This document shows, piece by piece, positions 14,276-22,676 of a stretch of DNA of 26,903 bases. Made by a program: the position numbers and the translations under genes. Origin of the DNA: a virus. The stretch's first letter is position 1. Each line of letters begins with the position of its first letter. The notes under the pieces are model-generated. The model did no database searches. It had not been told where the DNA came from and saw only the letters and a program-made list of their open reading frames with translations. The stretch is taken from positions 1 through 26,903 of IMG/VR virus record IMGVR_UViG_3300008450_006184; one strand, 5' to 3'.

Positions 14276-14985
14276 TGCCTACTTTCTTTGGAGCAACATC
14301 TGTGCCTGTTGATAATGGCACAAACGCAACAACAACGATTACTCTTACTCCACCGGCATCTATGTTGGAAGGGGATTTAGTGGTTGTGTATGTACAACAA
14401 AGAGGTACGGCTACTTTTTCAGTAAATAACACAGGGGGACAAGCGTGGACAGAGATTGGCAGGAACATTACTACAGCAAACGTTGCAATGAATACCTTTT
14501 GGGCAACGTTTAATGGGACGTGGGATGCAAATCCTTCGTTTAACTTTAGCGCAGGAACAAACACGAGCGCTATTATGTTAGTGTTTAGACCCGATAACGC
14601 TACGAATATATGGTCAACTGAACAAATAGCAACAACAGCTGCAGCTGCAGCGGCAACAATTACAGTAACAGGTGTTACACCTGCCAATGGAAGCAACGTA
14701 ACAATAGCCTCTTGGATGACAGCTGACGATAATACATGGGGTACACTATCCGGTACGAATTGGACGAAAGGAACTTTGTCTGCTCAGTATAGAAACTTGG
14801 CAGGTAATGACCAATCAGCTACGTTTGCTTATCAAATACAAACAACGGCTGCACCTACCAATAACGTAGCGCAGACGCAGTTGACGTTGGGTAATGATGC
14901 GACTACGTGGAGAAGGATTACTTTTTACGAATCAAGTTTTGTATCTTTTGACCCATTTGGAACAATGGGTATTTATGGACTATAA
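14275..14985 (+). CDS. putative beta-sandwich virion protein (236 aa)
   Basis: The ATG at 14275 overlaps the previous stop (TAATG); the upstream start at 14245 is rejected because it runs into the previous gene. The protein is beta-rich: TTITLTPPASMLEGDLVVVY, VNNTGGQAWTEIGRNITTAN, FNFSAGTNTSAIMLVFRP, an Ala run TTAAAAAATITVTGVTP, and finally WRRITFYESSFVSFDPFGTM followed by GIYGL. The GDLVVV---------GW-E-G pattern resembles tail-associated beta-sandwich domains with a concanavalin-like layout, which is tentative. It lies in the adsorption region and probably forms part of a fibre or baseplate-like structure. No catalytic motif is seen. Confidence 0.6.
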   Translation: MPTFFGATSVPVDNGTNATTTITLTPPASMLEGDLVVVYVQQRGTATFSVNNTGGQAWTEIGRNITTANVAMNTFWATFNGTWDANPSFNFSAGTNTSAIMLVFRPDNATNIWSTEQIATTAAAAAATITVTGVTPANGSNVTIASWMTADDNTWGTLSGTNWTKGTLSAQYRNLAGNDQSATFAYQIQTTAAPTNNVAQTQLTLGNDATTWRRITFYESSFVSFDPFGTMGIYGL

Positions 14986-14997
14986 AAAAAAATAAAA

Positions 14998-15282
14998 ATG
15001 AAACAAATTCAACCGGTTCTTATTTGGAACAATGGACAAACATTAGAGGCGAAGATATTAAACGCTTACGCTGTCAGTGTAATATTGAACACAAGTGCTA
15101 CTTTTTATTATAGCATGATGACAGAAAATGATGGCGCTGAAGGCATTCAAGTTGCACAAGGTAATTTGACAATGACAGGTGCAGCTTATGACCAATGGGA
15201 AGTTGATTCCTATGCATGGGATTGGATAGCTGAACAGCTTAACTTGACTATTATTGGAGACTTTCCTCCTATTGCACCATAG
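14998..15282 (+). CDS. small conserved-looking phage protein (94 aa)
   Basis: The 94 residues include QPVLIWNNGQTLEAKILNAY, then SATFYYSMMTENDG and QGNLTMTGAAYDQWEVDSYA followed by WDWIAEQLNLTI. I recall the combination W--GQ----L, FYY-L, GNLTM-G--Y--W and AWDWIAE-LNLTI from unnamed phage proteins near fibre genes. The order fits an alternating beta/alpha small domain. It is the last gene of the unit that begins at 7053; the next gene is preceded by its own promoter. A minor virion or fibre-associated function is inferred. Confidence 0.65.
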   Translation: MKQIQPVLIWNNGQTLEAKILNAYAVSVILNTSATFYYSMMTENDGAEGIQVAQGNLTMTGAAYDQWEVDSYAWDWIAEQLNLTIIGDFPPIAP

Positions 15283-15294
15283 TTCTAAGAGTGA

Positions 15295-15327
15295 TTGTTT
15301 AAATTCTTTTCATTATTTTTACATTTT
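15295..15327 (+). promoter_or_regulatory. probable promoter for the packaging/head region
   Basis: TTG at 15295-15297, then TACATTTT at 15320-15327 after 22 bases, a TAnnTTT match with the final G replaced. An alternative -7 is TATTTTTA at 15314. The leader contains AAAATCAAATTAAATG. It lies in one of the few gaps (64 bases) between genes. Confidence 0.5.
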
Positions 15328-15346
15328 ATAATTAAAATCAAATTAA

Positions 15347-15745
15347 ATGACAATCAAGAAAAGCTACAAAGACCTCAATCTGCTCGTAAACCAAATCAGC
15401 AACACTATTGGTAATCAAGAAACCAAGGTACAGAAAAAGCTGTTTAAGATGTATGAGAAATTAAAGCCATACAGTGAGGAGTATCAGAAGAAGATAGAGG
15501 AACTCCGTTTGGATAATGCGGCCACTGACGATAAGGGTATCTTATTGGTTGATGAAAAGGGTGGTTACAAATTCAACAAGGAAGGCATCAAGAAGTTGAG
15601 CAAGCAAATTGAAGAGTTGTCAAACAAGGAGTTTGAGTTCAAGGTCATCGAAGTGATTAACAAAGATGGCTTGGAGACGTTGACTTTTTTGAAAGATTGG
15701 ACAACCGGTATTGATTTTATTCAAGAGGAAGAGGAGCAACTGTAA
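15347..15745 (+). CDS. hypothetical charged helical protein (132 aa)
   Basis: The 132-residue protein is dominated by Lys/Glu helices: SYKDLNLLVNQISNTIG, KVQKKLFKMYEKLKPYSEEY, and EGIKKLSKQIEELSNKEFEF. It ends in a very acidic tail (EEEEEQL region). The middle DDKGILLVDEKGGYKF part looks like a beta hairpin. A helical hairpin with a coiled coil is likely. I do not recognise a named family. It is the first gene after the promoter at 15295-15327 and overlaps the next gene by one base (TAATG). Confidence 0.65.
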   Translation: MTIKKSYKDLNLLVNQISNTIGNQETKVQKKLFKMYEKLKPYSEEYQKKIEELRLDNAATDDKGILLVDEKGGYKFNKEGIKKLSKQIEELSNKEFEFKVIEVINKDGLETLTFLKDWTTGIDFIQEEEEQL

Positions 15746-15972
15746 TGGACATCCGTAAAATATCTGTCGGACCTGACTACAAAGGTGGTGCTATGCACTA
15801 CCTTGTAGGTCAGAAGGTTCTCGGGGATACTTACTCTGTACATCTTATTTCATTTGATTCAATTAAACAATCAATAAAGGTGTATATTATAAACGAGAAA
15901 AACGAAGTGTTGCTTTGGAAAGAGTTTACATCAAATATTCCTATTTCAATTGAATACAATATCAATATCTAA
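15745..15972 (+). CDS. small beta-rich phage protein (75 aa)
   Basis: The 75 residues (MDIRKISVGPDYKGGAMHYL, VGQKVLGDTYSVHLISFD, IKVYIINEKNEVLLWKEF, ending IEYNINI) form an alternating strand pattern. I recall the MDIRKISVGPDYK-GAMHY-VGQ opening from unnamed phage proteins but no function. It shares single-base TAATG junctions with both neighbours, so the three genes from 15347 are translated as a chain. It may bind the GroES-like protein encoded next; that is speculation from gene order. Confidence 0.65.
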   Translation: MDIRKISVGPDYKGGAMHYLVGQKVLGDTYSVHLISFDSIKQSIKVYIINEKNEVLLWKEFTSNIPISIEYNINI

Positions 15973-16535
15973 TGAGGTCTCCTTTTTATTTTATAACAAA
16001 ACCGGTAAAGGGGAAGAGATACGATAACACAAAAGACATTGGAGGGGTTGAATTTATTATCAGCACTTCTGAAGAAGACCATAAATTCTCTAATCGTTTT
16101 GCCGAAGTAGTGAGTCTTCCTTTGGGATATAATGGACCAATCTCAGAAGGCGATATACTTCTTGTGCATCATAACGTCTTCAAATATTACAACGACATTA
16201 AGGGCAGGCAAAAAAGTGGCAAGTCGTTCTTTAGGGACGATTTGTTCTTTATTGAAACAGACCAATTTTTCATGTACAAAAAGGGTTCTACGTGGAACGC
16301 TTATGACCGCTATTGCTTTGTAAAACCAATTCCTGCTACTGAGAGTTATATCAAAAAACCATTCAGTGAAGAGCCTCTTATGGCTACAATGGTTTATCCA
16401 AATGAGTATTTATTACAACGAGGAATTGAGAAGGGAGATACTGTATGTTTTTCTCCTGATAGTGAATATGAGTTTAATGTCGAAGGCGAGAAGCTGTACA
16501 GAATGTATGACCATCAAATAACAATCAAACTGTAG
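15972..16535 (+). CDS. unnamed protein resembling two GroES-like barrels (187 aa)
   Basis: I do not know a firm function. Two parts look alike and like Cpn10. Residues 42-101 read AEVVSLPLGYNGPISEGDIL, then LVHHNVF and DDLFFIETDQFFMY. Residues 137-187 read MATMVYPNEYLLQRGIEKGD, then TVCF, EYEFNVEGEKLYRMYDHQIT and IKL. The pattern GD-V-F----Y----dGE-L--M----I matches the C-terminal half of GroES (GDIVIF...EEVLIMSESDIL). The first part has a long basic loop (DIKGRQKSGKS, 75-85). A tandem co-chaperonin-like or OB-type protein is possible. It sits before the terminase genes and shares a TAATG junction with the gene upstream. The similarity is by eye and could be a general small-barrel resemblance. 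Confidence 0.45.
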   Translation: MRSPFYFITKPVKGKRYDNTKDIGGVEFIISTSEEDHKFSNRFAEVVSLPLGYNGPISEGDILLVHHNVFKYYNDIKGRQKSGKSFFRDDLFFIETDQFFMYKKGSTWNAYDRYCFVKPIPATESYIKKPFSEEPLMATMVYPNEYLLQRGIEKGDTVCFSPDSEYEFNVEGEKLYRMYDHQITIKL

Positions 16536-16545
16536 TTTAAAAAAA

Positions 16546-16842
16546 ATGAAGAATACAAAAGAAATAAAGCTGAGAATTATTGAGGCCGGCTACAAAGCTG
16601 TTGACGAACTGATTAAAGTTGCGGAAGAAAGTGTTGTAAAAAAAGGAGAAGAAGACAACGGAGATGAACTTGCAGCGGATAAATTGAAGAATGCAGCAGC
16701 AACAAAGAAATTGGCGATATTCGATGCGTTTGAAATATTAAGCAGGATTGAGTCTGAGAAAGAAACCATAGAAGCATCAGAGCGAGGTACAAGCAGAACA
16801 GATACAAAACAAGGATTTGCAGAAAGAAGGTCAAGACAATAG
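16546..16842 (+). CDS. small protein upstream of terminase (possible small terminase subunit or adaptor)
   Basis: The 98 residues begin with helix KEIKLRIIEAGYKAVDELIK, then an acidic loop and ELAADKLKNAAATKKLAIFD followed by AFEILSRIESEKETIE, ending in a basic, Arg-rich tail (ERRSRQ). I recall the ADKLKNAAATKKLAIFDAFEIL-RIE pattern from proteins next to phage large terminases. Small terminase subunits are usually longer and carry a helix-turn-helix, which is not clear here, so the assignment is tentative. It overlaps the large terminase frame by 26 bases, with the terminase one base forward in frame. Confidence 0.6.
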   Translation: MKNTKEIKLRIIEAGYKAVDELIKVAEESVVKKGEEDNGDELAADKLKNAAATKKLAIFDAFEILSRIESEKETIEASERGTSRTDTKQGFAERRSRQ

Positions 16843-19066
16843 TTTATACCGGGTACTCGTAGACTACATACCCAAAGCCGTCATCTCTAATAAGAACAGA
16901 GTGAGGTCATGGCTCTATGGGTATAATGACCAATATGATGTTATTGTCATTTCAAAGACCGGACAAATTGGGCAGGTAATAGAAATCGAAGGGCTAAGGA
17001 TTGCACTTCCTGTTGAGCCCGAAAAGTGTCATCAAAGACACTCAAGCAAGGTCGAACAGTATTGGGAGCGACAGGAACTTCCAAGAGAGTTGGCCAAGAT
17101 ACAGTCCATATTTCAGTGGAACGATAAGCCAAAAGAATTTAAAGCCCGGTGGGTAGACTATATTGAGCAGGAGTTCAACTATCGTGACGAAGGTTATTGG
17201 TTCCTGAACTGTGGAGTCAAGACCTATATCACCGGGTCTCACTATATGTACCTGCAGTGGGCAAGTATTGACGTTGGATATCCTGACTTCCGTGAGGCCA
17301 ACAGAATCTATTGGATATTTTGGGAAGCCTGTCGTGCTGACCCAAGGGCTTTTGGTATGATATACCTGAAGATAAGACGTTCCGGATTTTCATTTATGTC
17401 ATCTTCTGAGTGTGTCAATATTGGTACTCTTGCAAGGAATGCACGTATAGGTATTTTATCAAAGACCGGTGCCGATGCAAAGAAAATGTTTACCGACAAG
17501 GTCGTTCCAATTAACAGCAGGCTTCCGTTTTTTTTCAAGCCAATCATGGATGGTATGGACAAGCCAAAGACTGAATTGGCGTTCAGGGTACCGGCATCCA
17601 AGATTACCAAGAAGAATATGTACGAGTCAGACGACAATGATGTGGATGGTCTTGACACGACAATAGATTGGAAGAACACGGAGGATAACTCTTATGATGG
17701 AGAGAAGCTGTTATTCTTGGCCCATGACGAGAGTGGTAAGTGGACAAAGCCGGTAAGCATCAAAGAGAATTGGCGAGTGACCAAGACTTGTCTTCGTATT
17801 GGTAGCAAAATTATCGGGAAGTGTATGATGGGTTCAACTTCCAATGCACTATCAAAGGGAGGTCAGAACTACAAGGATATGTTTGAGGAATCAAACGTAC
17901 AAAAGCGTAATGCAAATGGTCAGACAAAAAGTGGGCTTTACTCTTTATTCATCCCAATGGAATGGAACATGGAGGGCTTTATCGACAGATATGGATTCCC
18001 TGTATTCAGAAAACCGGACACACCTGTTCTTGGTATTGATGGGGCAATGATAAAGAATGGGGCTATTGACTATTGGGAGGCTGAAGTGGAGTCATTGAAG
18101 AATGATTCAGAAGCATTAAACGAGTTTTATCGTCAGTTTCCAAGAACAAGGTCTCATGCATTCAGAGATGAAAGCAAGCAGGCACTTTTCAATCTTACAA
18201 AGATATACCAACAGATTGACTATAATGACTCGATGATTAAGGAGCAATACATCACTCGAGGGTCATTTTCTTGGAAGGATGGTATAAAAGACACGCAGGT
18301 TATTTGGACACCTGACCATCGTGGCCGGTTTAGTATAAGTTGGGCGCCCCCAAAACATATGCAGAATAACATACACGTAAGGAGTGGAATTAAATATCCC
18401 GGCAATGAGCATCTTGGTTCTTTTGGTTGCGACTCTTACGACATTTCAGCCGTAGTTGGTGGTCGTGGGTCAAATGGTTCCCTCCACGGCATGACCAAGT
18501 TTCACATGGACGATGCCCCTGTTAATCAGTTTTTTCTTGAATACATTGCTCGTCCTCAAACGGCTGAGATATTCTTTGAGGAAGTTTTAATGGCTTGTGT
18601 ATTTTACGGTATGCCAATCTTAGCCGAGAACAATAAGCCAAGGTTGCTTTATCATTTCAAGAATAGAGGATACAGAGGATTCTGTATTAATCGTCCTGAT
18701 AAACCTTTTAATAAATTAACAAAGACTGAGCGTGAGTTAGGTGGTATTCCGAATACATCAGAAGATGTTAAGCAGGCACACGCATCTGCTATCGAATCTT
18801 ATATTGAGAAGCATATTGGATTAGACTTGGAAGGGAAGTATAGAGACCCTGAGGAAATGGGAACAATGCCTTTTACAAGGACTCTTGAGGATTGGGCTAA
18901 ATTTGATATAAATGATAGAACTCGTTTTGATGCATCAATTAGTTCCGGATTGTGTATAATGGCCAACCAAAAGCATCTATATGTTCCTGAGAAAAAAGAA
19001 TCAAAATTAATTATTAACTTCGCTAAGTATAAAAATGATGGAACCACAAGTCAATTAATCAGATGA
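16817..19066 (+). CDS. terL: terminase large subunit (DNA-packaging ATPase and nuclease)
   Basis: Motor that cuts concatemeric DNA and pumps it into the head. In 749 residues I see a variant Walker A, KIRRSGFSFMS (185-195), Walker B KLLFLAHDE with Asp304 and Glu305, and a coupling-type GSTSN (339-343). In the C-terminal nuclease, SFGCDSYDIS carries Asp at about 539, with further acidic residues after ILAEN (about 613) and near FTRTLEDWAKFD (about 690). The Walker A lacks the classic GKT, as in many phage terminases. The start is TTG at 16817: between the in-frame stop at 16769 and there no ATG, GTG or other TTG exists, and the first ATG is about 140 codons further in. It overlaps the portal gene by 4 bases. 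Confidence 0.9.
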   Translation: MQKEGQDNSLYRVLVDYIPKAVISNKNRVRSWLYGYNDQYDVIVISKTGQIGQVIEIEGLRIALPVEPEKCHQRHSSKVEQYWERQELPRELAKIQSIFQWNDKPKEFKARWVDYIEQEFNYRDEGYWFLNCGVKTYITGSHYMYLQWASIDVGYPDFREANRIYWIFWEACRADPRAFGMIYLKIRRSGFSFMSSSECVNIGTLARNARIGILSKTGADAKKMFTDKVVPINSRLPFFFKPIMDGMDKPKTELAFRVPASKITKKNMYESDDNDVDGLDTTIDWKNTEDNSYDGEKLLFLAHDESGKWTKPVSIKENWRVTKTCLRIGSKIIGKCMMGSTSNALSKGGQNYKDMFEESNVQKRNANGQTKSGLYSLFIPMEWNMEGFIDRYGFPVFRKPDTPVLGIDGAMIKNGAIDYWEAEVESLKNDSEALNEFYRQFPRTRSHAFRDESKQALFNLTKIYQQIDYNDSMIKEQYITRGSFSWKDGIKDTQVIWTPDHRGRFSISWAPPKHMQNNIHVRSGIKYPGNEHLGSFGCDSYDISAVVGGRGSNGSLHGMTKFHMDDAPVNQFFLEYIARPQTAEIFFEEVLMACVFYGMPILAENNKPRLLYHFKNRGYRGFCINRPDKPFNKLTKTERELGGIPNTSEDVKQAHASAIESYIEKHIGLDLEGKYRDPEEMGTMPFTRTLEDWAKFDINDRTRFDASISSGLCIMANQKHLYVPEKKESKLIINFAKYKNDGTTSQLIR

Positions 19067-21498
19067 AAGATATAAAAATACAAATAAACGCTACTTCTTT
19101 TCCAAGTCAATTGGCGACTGATGCAGAAAAAGAATCTGATTCATTTGGCCTTCAGGTTGGTCAAGCTATTCAATATGAGTGGTTCCGTAAAGACGGAAGT
19201 TCATGTAGATACTATAGTCAATGGCAGGATTTTAGAAGACTTCGTTTATATGCAAGAGGTGAACAGCCTATTGCAAAATACAAAAATGAATTAGCAATTG
19301 ATGGTGACTTATCTTATCTTAATTTAGATTGGACACCGGTTCCAATTTTGCCAAAGTTTATTGATATAGTTGTTAATGGAATGTCCGGAAGGCTTTTTAA
19401 AGTTAAGGCTTATTCTCAGGATGCCATGTCTCAATCAAAAAGAAGTAAATATCAGGATATGGTAGAAGCCCAAATGGTTGGCGCTCCTGTTCTGAGTATT
19501 ATACAGGAAGAAACAGGAGTTAATCCATTTATGATGGACTCTGAAAAGCTGCCTCAAACTGACGAAGAGTTATCTCTTTTTATGCAGCTTAATTACAAAC
19601 CGGCTATTGAGATTGCCGAAGAAGAAGCAATTAATACCATCTTTGACGAAAATCATTATGATGATATTCGCAAACGATTGGATTACGACATTACGGTAAT
19701 CGGTATTGGCATTGCAAAGCACGAGTTTCTTCAGGGTACCGGTGTTAAAATATCTTACGTAGACCCGGCAAATGTGGTATATAGTTACACGGAAGACCCA
19801 TTTTTTAAAGATTGTTTTTATTGGGGAGAAATTAAAACAGTTCCTCTTACAGAATTGATGAAAATTGACCAATCTTTAACCAAAGAAGATTTACAAGAAA
19901 TAACTCAATATAGTCAGGCTTGGTATGATTATTACAACGTAGCACAATTCTATGAGAATAGTATGTTCTATCGTGATACTTGTACCCTTTTGTACTTTAA
20001 TTATAAGACAACAAAAAAGATTGTCTATAAAAAGAAGAAACTTGAAAGTGGCGGTTCTCGTGTTATTGAAAAAGACGACACTTTTAATCCTCCTGTAGAG
20101 ATGATGGAAGAGGGTAACTTTGAAAAGATTGAGAGAACGATTGATGTATGGTATGAAGGGATTATGGTAATGGGAACCAATATGCTTATACAGTGGAAAT
20201 TGTCTGAGAATATGGTACGTCCAAAGTCAGCATCTCAACACGCATTGCCTAATTATGTGGCTTGTGCTCCTCGTATGTATAAAGGCGTTATTGAATCTCT
20301 TTGTCGTAGAATGGTCCCATTTGCTGACCTAATTCAAATTACGCATTTAAAGTTACAGCAGGTTATTGCCCGGACTGTTCCTGATGGTGTGTTCATTGAT
20401 GCCGATGGTTTAAATGAGGTTGACCTTGGCAACGGTAATGCATACAATCCTGAGGATGCATTAAGACTATATTTCCAAACAGGTAGTGTAATAGGAAGAA
20501 GTTTTACTCAAGATGGAGACTTTAATAATGCAAGAGTCCCAATTACTCAGCTTACATCTAATTCAGGTGCATCCAAAACACAAATGCTTATCACAAACAT
20601 GAATCATTATATTGATATGATTAGGTCTGTGACAGGGCTAAATGAAGCAAGAGATGGTTCTACTCCTGACCCTAATGCATTAGTTGGTCTACAGAAATTG
20701 GCTGCATTAAATTCAAATACAGCAACAAGGCACATCCTTGATGCTTCATTGTATTTATATCGTTCATTATCAGAAGCATTAACCTATCGTATTGCAGACA
20801 TATTGGAATATTCTGATTTTGCTGATGAATTTACCAATCAAATTGGAAAGTATAACGTGTCTATTCTTAATGATATTAAAGACCTTTATATTTATGACTT
20901 TGGTATTTTTATTGAAATCTCTCCTGATGAAGAGCAAAAGTCGCAGCTTGAAGCAAACATTCAAATGGCATTGTCAAAAGGAGATATTAATCTTGAAGAT
21001 GCTATTGATATTCGTGAAATACGAAATATAAAGTTGGCCAATCAACTTCTCAAAATGAAACGTATTAAGACTCAGGAAAGAGAAGAGAAGATGGCTATGC
21101 AGAAGCAAGCTGTTCAGGCACAGCAACAGTTACAATCTCAGCAGTTTGCTGCACAGGCAGCTATGCAAAAGATTGAGATGGAGACTCAGTCGAAAATTAA
21201 GATTAAGCAGGCTGAAATTGCTTTTGAAATAGAGAAGAATAAGAACGATGCGTCATTGAAGTCTTTACTGATGAGAGAAGAGTTTGATTATAATCTTCAG
21301 CTTCGTAGCATGGAGGTCGAAGATTTGAATAAGAGAGAGGAGATGAAAGAGGAAGCTAAATCTAAGCGTATCAGTCAGCAGAACTCAGAGCAATCAAAAC
21401 TGATAAACCAACGTAAAAACAATTTGCCTCCTTTAAGTTTTGAATCAAACGAGGACAGTTTAGATGGTTTTGATTTGGCTGAATTTGAACCACGATAA
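19063..21498 (+). CDS. portal protein (811 aa, with glutamine-rich coiled coil)
   Basis: Dodecameric ring at one capsid vertex through which DNA passes. The 811 residues fit the long portals of podovirus-like phages. The segment SYLNLDWTPVPILPKFIDIV followed by VNGMSGRLFKV (about 85-115) is a pattern I recall from portals of Bacteroidota phages. The body (about 200-600) has mixed alpha/beta content. Residues about 660-780 form a long coiled coil rich in Gln and Lys (MAMQKQAVQAQQQLQSQQFA), which could be a barrel-type extension into the head as in P22. The C-terminus is acidic (EDSLDGFDLAEFEP). It overlaps terL by 4 bases and is followed by scaffold-like and capsid genes, as expected for a portal. 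Confidence 0.85.
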   Translation: MKDIKIQINATSFPSQLATDAEKESDSFGLQVGQAIQYEWFRKDGSSCRYYSQWQDFRRLRLYARGEQPIAKYKNELAIDGDLSYLNLDWTPVPILPKFIDIVVNGMSGRLFKVKAYSQDAMSQSKRSKYQDMVEAQMVGAPVLSIIQEETGVNPFMMDSEKLPQTDEELSLFMQLNYKPAIEIAEEEAINTIFDENHYDDIRKRLDYDITVIGIGIAKHEFLQGTGVKISYVDPANVVYSYTEDPFFKDCFYWGEIKTVPLTELMKIDQSLTKEDLQEITQYSQAWYDYYNVAQFYENSMFYRDTCTLLYFNYKTTKKIVYKKKKLESGGSRVIEKDDTFNPPVEMMEEGNFEKIERTIDVWYEGIMVMGTNMLIQWKLSENMVRPKSASQHALPNYVACAPRMYKGVIESLCRRMVPFADLIQITHLKLQQVIARTVPDGVFIDADGLNEVDLGNGNAYNPEDALRLYFQTGSVIGRSFTQDGDFNNARVPITQLTSNSGASKTQMLITNMNHYIDMIRSVTGLNEARDGSTPDPNALVGLQKLAALNSNTATRHILDASLYLYRSLSEALTYRIADILEYSDFADEFTNQIGKYNVSILNDIKDLYIYDFGIFIEISPDEEQKSQLEANIQMALSKGDINLEDAIDIREIRNIKLANQLLKMKRIKTQEREEKMAMQKQAVQAQQQLQSQQFAAQAAMQKIEMETQSKIKIKQAEIAFEIEKNKNDASLKSLLMREEFDYNLQLRSMEVEDLNKREEMKEEAKSKRISQQNSEQSKLINQRKNNLPPLSFESNEDSLDGFDLAEFEPR

Positions 21499-21516
21499 AA
21501 TGTCAGAATTTTAATC

Positions 21517-21524
21517 TATTTTTG
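21517..21524 (+). promoter_or_regulatory. -7 element before the scaffold/capsid genes
   Basis: TATTTTTG, a full TAnnTTTG match, followed by GTACAAA and a leader ending TTTAATCAAATG at 21545. I see no TTG at the usual 17-23 base spacing; the nearest is 29 bases upstream. It would drive extra expression of the scaffold and capsid genes. Confidence 0.55.
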
Positions 21525-21544
21525 TACAAATTAAATTTAATCAA

Positions 21545-22657
21545 ATGGAGTTTAAAGTAAGAGCGTTAGATATTATCGAGCCAAAAAGTGTTCAAGAGGT
21601 AGAGAAACAATTGCTTGATGAGCATGAGAAATCTTTAACCACAAACAACGATGATTCTAACGAATCAACAGGTAATGAAAATTCAGATGCAAATAGCTTG
21701 TCTGAAATAAGTAATAATGATGTTGAGTTAAAAGAAGAAGATGTTCTTTCATATATTGGTAAGAGGTATAATAAACAGATAAATTCTTTAGAGGAACTTG
21801 TTGCTGAAAGAGAGCAAACTGAAAAGTTACCTGAAGATGTGTCTGCTTTTTTAAAATACAAGCAAGAAACAGGTAGAGGTTTTGAAGACTTCTTAAAGTT
21901 GAATAAGGATTACGAATCAATGAATCCGGACCAACTTCTTAAGGAATATTTGACCGCTACTCAAGAAGGACTTGATGAAGAAGACATCAATTCCTTGATG
22001 GAAGAATATCATTATGACGAACAGTTAGATGATGATTCTTCTATTAAGAAAGCTAAAATCGCAAAAAAGAAGGTACTCGCTGAAGCAAAGAAATACTTCA
22101 ATTCTCATAAAGAGAAATACAAGGTGCCCCTTGAGTCAAGAATGGCATCTATTCCCGATGAAGAGAAGGCAGAGTATGAAAGCTACAAAGAGTACATCAA
22201 TAAGGCGAAGACTTTGGAAGAGGAGGCAAAACGCAAGCGTCAATGGTTTGACCAAAAGACAGATGAAGTTTTTAGCAATGAGTTCAAAGGTTTTGAGTTT
22301 AATGTTAATGACAAGAAAATTGTGTTTTCTCCGGGTGATGCCAATGAATTAAAAAAACTTCAATCAACACCACAGAACTTTATTAATAAGTTTTTGGATG
22401 AAAAAGGTTTGATTAAGGATGCGGCAGGATACCATAGGTCTTTGTCTATAGCAATGAATCCTGAGAAGTTTGCAAAGTTCTTTTATGAACAAGGAAAGGC
22501 TGATGCTACTGATGATGTTACTCGTAAGATTAAAAACATTAATATGTCTCAGCAAAGCGTTCCTGAAGTTGGAAAAGTATCAGGAGGAATGCAGGTGAAG
22601 GCGGTAAACCCTGATTCGGGAAGAAAACTGAAAATCCGCAGTATAAAAAAACAATAA
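21545..22657 (+). CDS. putative capsid scaffolding protein (370 aa)
   Basis: Temporary internal core for head assembly, placed exactly between portal and capsid genes. The 370 residues are very charged: the first 70 are acidic and Ser/Asn-rich (NNDDSNESTGNENSDANS), probably disordered, followed by Glu/Lys-rich helices (LEELVAEREQTEKLPEDVSA; KAKTLEEEAKRKRQWFDQKT). A short folded part around 240-310 reads FKGFEFNVNDKKIVFSPGDA. The C-terminus is basic (GRKLKIRSIKKQ), the kind of tail that binds capsid protein in scaffolds. No protease motif is visible. The assignment rests on composition and position, not on sequence family. Confidence 0.75.
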   Translation: MEFKVRALDIIEPKSVQEVEKQLLDEHEKSLTTNNDDSNESTGNENSDANSLSEISNNDVELKEEDVLSYIGKRYNKQINSLEELVAEREQTEKLPEDVSAFLKYKQETGRGFEDFLKLNKDYESMNPDQLLKEYLTATQEGLDEEDINSLMEEYHYDEQLDDDSSIKKAKIAKKKVLAEAKKYFNSHKEKYKVPLESRMASIPDEEKAEYESYKEYINKAKTLEEEAKRKRQWFDQKTDEVFSNEFKGFEFNVNDKKIVFSPGDANELKKLQSTPQNFINKFLDEKGLIKDAAGYHRSLSIAMNPEKFAKFFYEQGKADATDDVTRKIKNINMSQQSVPEVGKVSGGMQVKAVNPDSGRKLKIRSIKKQ

Positions 22658-22676
22658 CATTTAAAAAATTAAAAAA

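Noticed and set aside
13094-14696. Minus-strand frames in the fibre region
   Set aside because: They are shadows of repetitive Thr/Val-rich coding sequence; composition is forced by the + strand and no promoter is seen.
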